Source: Gammaproteobacteria bacterium UBA3067
GTDB lineage: Bacteria; Pseudomonadota; Gammaproteobacteria; Pseudomonadales; UBA3067
Assembly (NCBI GenBank): GCA_002366835.1
Contig: DFBZ01000038.1
Coordinates: 129,163-193,162 of the forward strand
Reading direction: 5' to 3'
DNA length: 64,000 bases
Shown here: positions 61,026 to 64,000 of the stretch, in pieces
Layout: each line of letters opens with the position of its first letter
Numbering within the stretch: the first letter of the stretch is position 1
The notes under the pieces: generated by a model
Databases searched by the model: none
Seen by the model: only the letters and a program-made list of their open reading frames with translations
What the model was told of the DNA's origin: nothing
Translations under genes and position numbers: made by a program

Positions 61026-62264
61026 TTATTCCTTATTGCCCAGCTGCGCTTTTGCTTTGAGAAGGCTGGACTCTATTAATTTCGCACGCTCACTGCCTGG
61101 TTCTCTTTGTTTCAGAAGCTCTTCCCAGCTATTAATTGCGCGTTGGTATTGGCCCGAATTAAAAGAAAGCATTCCCTCAAATGCCAAGGCTTGTGGGTTA
61201 TCAGGCTGCTTTGAAAAAATGTTCTCTAAAAGACCTTCTATTTCATCCGTCAGTCTTCTATCTCGCATCACCAGCTCTCGCAAGCGCTTGACCGTATTGG
61301 CTAAACTTTCATCTTCAGATGCTTTATTTTCGCCCTGTTGCTGACCATGACGAGCACTGGCTGGCCTAGCCATGGCCTGCCTAGCCATTTGAATGCTTTG
61401 CCTAATCAGGGGGGCTTTTTCGCTGTCATTACCTCTTGCTTCCAGTAGTTGCTCCCAGACAGCAATGGCTTGCTCATAAAACCCTGAGTTATAGGAGCCC
61501 ATGCCCATAAGCGTGAGCGCGCGCGCATTACGGCTGTCCTTCTCAAGAATACTCTGCAGAAGAGTTGCGCTGCGCTGGTTTAGGCGGCCCTCATTTTGCC
61601 GAATAAGCGTTTCCGCATAGGCGATTTTTATCTCGGGATGCTCAGGAGCTAAGCTCATAGCCTTTTCAAATGCGTTTGCCGCAACATCGGCTTTATTTGC
61701 CTGGGAGTAGAGAAGCCCTAGCAAGAGCCAACCCTGGGGGCTTTCTTCCTCTTGTTGCAATCGAGCCTGAAGAACTGAGATAACCTCGCTAAGGCGGTAT
61801 TCAGCAAGCTCGGCCTGCCTATCTTCGCCACGCTCCAAACCAAGCAGGGCTGGTTTGATATTTTTTTGTAGCTGATCCCAGCGTTTTTCCTCTGCAAAGC
61901 TCCCTATCTGAAAATATAAGCCGAAGCTCACTAGCGGTATAACGAGCGCAGTTAGTATAACAATGTACAGCTTGGAGCGGCTTCCAACACCAGATTCTGG
62001 TGACTGTATATCACCACTCAACCCGTCTGTAGGGAGGTCAGTAAGTAGGCCTTTTTCGAGTTCCTCCACCGTTGTATTAAACTGTTTCTCATCAATTAAG
62101 CCCCTCTCTTTTTCAGAGTCCAGATCTTTGAGACGTTCTTTAAATAGTTCAACGTTAATCCTTGATCGGTCCACCGAGCGAGACTGGCTCCGATAGACGG
62201 GCAGCATAATAAGTACAACAGCAAGTAGGCACATAAAGCTTGCCGCGAGCAGGAATGGGGTCAT
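61026..62264 (-). CDS. ccmI: Cytochrome c maturation protein CcmI
   Basis: 412 residues. Two N-terminal membrane helices (about 3-24 and 94-114) flank a cytoplasmic loop with a leucine-zipper-like pattern. A periplasmic TPR domain (from about 150) binds apocytochrome c. The C-terminal region contains two similar segments (NARALTLMGMGSYNSGFYEQ and NPQALAFEGMLSFNSGQYQR) that look duplicated. Last gene of the ccm run here. Confidence 0.9.
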   Translation of the reverse strand: MTPFLLAASFMCLLAVVLIMLPVYRSQSRSVDRSRINVELFKERLKDLDSEKERGLIDEKQFNTTVEELEKGLLTDLPTDGLSGDIQSPESGVGSRSKLYIVILTALVIPLVSFGLYFQIGSFAEEKRWDQLQKNIKPALLGLERGEDRQAELAEYRLSEVISVLQARLQQEEESPQGWLLLGLLYSQANKADVAANAFEKAMSLAPEHPEIKIAYAETLIRQNEGRLNQRSATLLQSILEKDSRNARALTLMGMGSYNSGFYEQAIAVWEQLLEARGNDSEKAPLIRQSIQMARQAMARPASARHGQQQGENKASEDESLANTVKRLRELVMRDRRLTDEIEGLLENIFSKQPDNPQALAFEGMLSFNSGQYQRAINSWEELLKQREPGSERAKLIESSLLKAKAQLGNKE

Positions 62265-62293
62265 ATAGAAAAATCTCTAACTGTGTTGGGGGG

Positions 62294-62779
62294 CTATTTA
62301 TCTTCTGGCGTATTTTTCTCATTCGAATAGCGAGAAAGCACCTGCTGGAGCTTTTTTCTATCCAGGTCAGGTAAATCACGAGTCGACTTATCAACCCGGT
62401 TAGTACGCCATAATAAAAATACGCCAACCAAAAAAAACAGGGCAAAGGGTCCAAACCAGAGCAGCCAGGTACTCGGTTTAACGGGAGGGCGGTAGCTTAC
62501 AAAATCCCCGTAGCGCTCTATTAAATAATCAACAATTTCAGTATCAGACTTACCCTGGTTTATAAGCTTGTAGACGCGAGCCTTTAAATCTTTAGCTATC
62601 TCCGCATTAGAGTCAGCAAGATTTTGATTTTGACACTTGGGGCAACGAAGCTCTGCGATTAGTAGCTGAAAGCGCTGCTCTTCTTCCTCCGTTTCAAACT
62701 CATAGACCTCGATTGATGCGGGTGCGTTCACTGCTATCATGCAAAAAAGAAAAAATAGATACTTGCGCGCTGTATTCAT
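62294..62779 (-). CDS. ccmH: Cytochrome c maturation protein CcmH
   Basis: 161 residues. Signal peptide (1-20), the reactive pair RCPKCQNQNLADSNA (about 46-60) and one membrane helix (about 105-124). Thiol-disulfide partner that handles the apocytochrome haem site. It overlaps ccmG by 4 nt. Confidence 0.95.
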   Translation of the reverse strand: MNTARKYLFFLFCMIAVNAPASIEVYEFETEEEEQRFQLLIAELRCPKCQNQNLADSNAEIAKDLKARVYKLINQGKSDTEIVDYLIERYGDFVSYRPPVKPSTWLLWFGPFALFFLVGVFLLWRTNRVDKSTRDLPDLDRKKLQQVLSRYSNEKNTPEDK

Positions 62780-63336
62780 TGCACCACCTGCTTGACACTT
62801 AGTTCTTCACGAGCACTTTCATATAGGGGTTGTAAGGTTGAAATCCAGTTTTCTTTGGTGACCACGCCAACATGGCGATAAACAATCCTGTTATTTGCAT
62901 CCACAATATAAGTCTCTGGCGCACCATATACGCCAAGGTCCAAGCCGAAATCTCCGCTATCATCACGGATCACTATTTTATAGGGGTTTCCTAGCTGCTT
63001 GAGGTAAGAAAGAGCTTCCTTTGCATTATCTTTATAGTTTAGCCCGTATATATTTACTCCCTCTTTTGCGAGCTGGTTCAAAACGGGGTGTTCCACTCGA
63101 CATGATGGGCACCAAGTTGCCCAAATATTGAGGAGAAAAACCTCCCCTGATATAGACTCCGCCGTAAGAGCCTCATCGCCATACAGGGACGGCAGGGTAA
63201 AATCAGGTAGAGTCTTCCCAATCTTTGCAGAAGGCAGTAAGCGCGGATCATTGCCTAAACTGGAGAATAACAAACCCGCCAAAGCAAAAAAGACAAGTAA
63301 GGGAAGTAAGTAAATAAGCGTTTTCTTTTCAGCCAT
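62776..63336 (-). CDS. ccmG: Thiol:disulfide interchange protein CcmG/DsbE
   Basis: 186 residues. N-terminal membrane anchor (about 6-26) and a thioredoxin fold with active site WATWCPSC (about 72-79) and the cis-Pro region YGAPETYIVD. Reduces CcmH and apocytochrome. A 4-nt overlap with ccmH; a rather long 135-nt gap to ccmF. Confidence 0.95.
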   Translation of the reverse strand: MAEKKTLIYLLPLLVFFALAGLLFSSLGNDPRLLPSAKIGKTLPDFTLPSLYGDEALTAESISGEVFLLNIWATWCPSCRVEHPVLNQLAKEGVNIYGLNYKDNAKEALSYLKQLGNPYKIVIRDDSGDFGLDLGVYGAPETYIVDANNRIVYRHVGVVTKENWISTLQPLYESAREELSVKQVVQ

Positions 63337-63471
63337 TAGCTCGCGCGCCTCTAAGAAGTTGTTGTCGAAGTAGAGAGTAAAACCATGAATGGAACCGGTA
63401 GGGCCGAGACATTAAGCCGTTGCTGAAATCCACAACGGAAAAGCCGGGCACTTTAGATAAAAGGTACGAGC

Positions 63472-64000
63472 TCATGAGTTATTTATCGAAGCCCCAACTT
63501 TTACGGACGGCTGCGTGATGCCATCGTCGACTTTAACTCGTGCTAAGCGATAGCGTTTATCAGCAAGGACAAGAAAGCCGCCGAAGGCAGAAATAAGCGC
63601 TCCCAGCCATACCCAGCGAACAAAGGGTTTAATACTTACCCGAACAGCCCATGAGCCATCATCAAAGGATTCTCCCAGAGCGACATATAAATCCCTGGTG
63701 AGAGTCCAGTCGATGGCAGCTTCAGTCATCATGTTTTTTTGCACACTATAGACACGTTTTTCTGGTAATAGGCTAAGCAAAAATTTTTCGTTTTCGAAAA
63801 CATCAATCTGCCCTACCGCTGCAGAATAATTACTTTTTGCTACTGTATCGACCCCTTTGAACTCAAATCGATAGTCATCAATACGAATACTTTCACCTTT
63901 TGTTAAACGGCTATCTTTTTCAACGGTATAAAAGCTTGTATACGCTGCGCCTAAAACAATTAAACCAATGCCAAGATGCCCCAAAACCATACCTCTATAA
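63472..64000 (-). CDS. ccmF: Cytochrome c haem lyase subunit CcmF, C-terminal part
   Basis: The frame is open to the right edge, so the gene is cut; about 176 C-terminal residues are seen. GMVLGHLGIGLIVLG (transmembrane), a periplasmic beta-rich part with GESIRIDDYRFEF and a last helix WVWLGALISAFGGFLVL fit the end of CcmF, the integral membrane haem lyase. The gene order ccmF-ccmG-ccmH-ccmI supports it. Confidence 0.93.
   Translation of the reverse strand, partial: YRGMVLGHLGIGLIVLGAAYTSFYTVEKDSRLTKGESIRIDDYRFEFKGVDTVAKSNYSAAVGQIDVFENEKFLLSLLPEKRVYSVQKNMMTEAAIDWTLTRDLYVALGESFDDGSWAVRVSIKPFVRWVWLGALISAFGGFLVLADKRYRLARVKVDDGITQPSVKVGASINNS

Overview
The window looks like a chromosome segment of a marine-type gammaproteobacterium, most likely of the Cellvibrionales (Saccharophagus/Teredinibacter-like). 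This is inferred from gene content, gene order (ftsK-lolA-rarA-crcB-serS-cysG; trxB-aat-bpt-infA facing clpS-clpA; nudJ-mnmA-hflD; argD-argF) and protein similarity recalled from memory; no database search was possible. Most of it is housekeeping DNA, with one clear accessory island.

Layout. 1-5.7 kb: end of an aldehyde dehydrogenase gene, then on the minus strand argD-argF with a coupled FbpC-type ABC ATPase, a nitronate monooxygenase-like flavoprotein and a small zinc-ribbon protein. 6.5-10.5 kb: moxR-DUF58-tgpA, a transglutaminase-like envelope cluster. 10.8-14.1 kb: a small membrane protein and a hybrid sensor kinase, followed by a MITE-like 230-bp inverted-repeat element. 14.3-19.6 kb: metG, dcd, a DUF3108 gene, purN and purM. 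20-25.8 kb: small unknown genes, hflD, mnmA, nudJ, moaC-moaD-moaE, rluE and a cold-shock gene. 26.1-31.6 kb: clpS-clpA facing infA-bpt-aat-trxB, which brings the bacterial N-degron pathway together. 31.8-41.6 kb: ald, ftsK, lolA, rarA, crcB, serS, cysG and purU, all on the plus strand.

41.6-50 kb is the accessory island. It carries an Avd-like four-helix-bundle gene and, directly upstream of it on the minus strand, a secreted protein with a collagen-like stalk and a C-terminal lectin-type domain. The last 40 codons of that domain show the NNC codon signature of adenine-directed mutagenesis by a diversity-generating retroelement (DGR). No reverse transcriptase and no template repeat are visible in the window, so this looks like a remote (trans-served) or orphaned DGR target cassette. 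Around it are a solitary tyrosine recombinase, a collapsed glutamate-cysteine ligase/desuccinylase pseudogene pair, an MFS transporter, a small repeat-tailed protein and an IS110-family element with structured non-coding flanks.

50-64 kb: a DUF1439 protein and an RND/MMPL exporter separated by a perfect 19-bp palindrome, an eroded small secreted-protein gene, a single-domain response regulator, mnmC, DUF1499 and DUF3422 genes, slyD, an IS66 transposase remnant, adk, yciH and the ccmF-ccmG-ccmH-ccmI end of a cytochrome c maturation operon that runs off the right edge.

No rRNA, tRNA or CRISPR array was recognised. Starts were moved inward from the longest reading frame where a family N-terminus or ribosome-binding site argued for it; this is stated in each entry.
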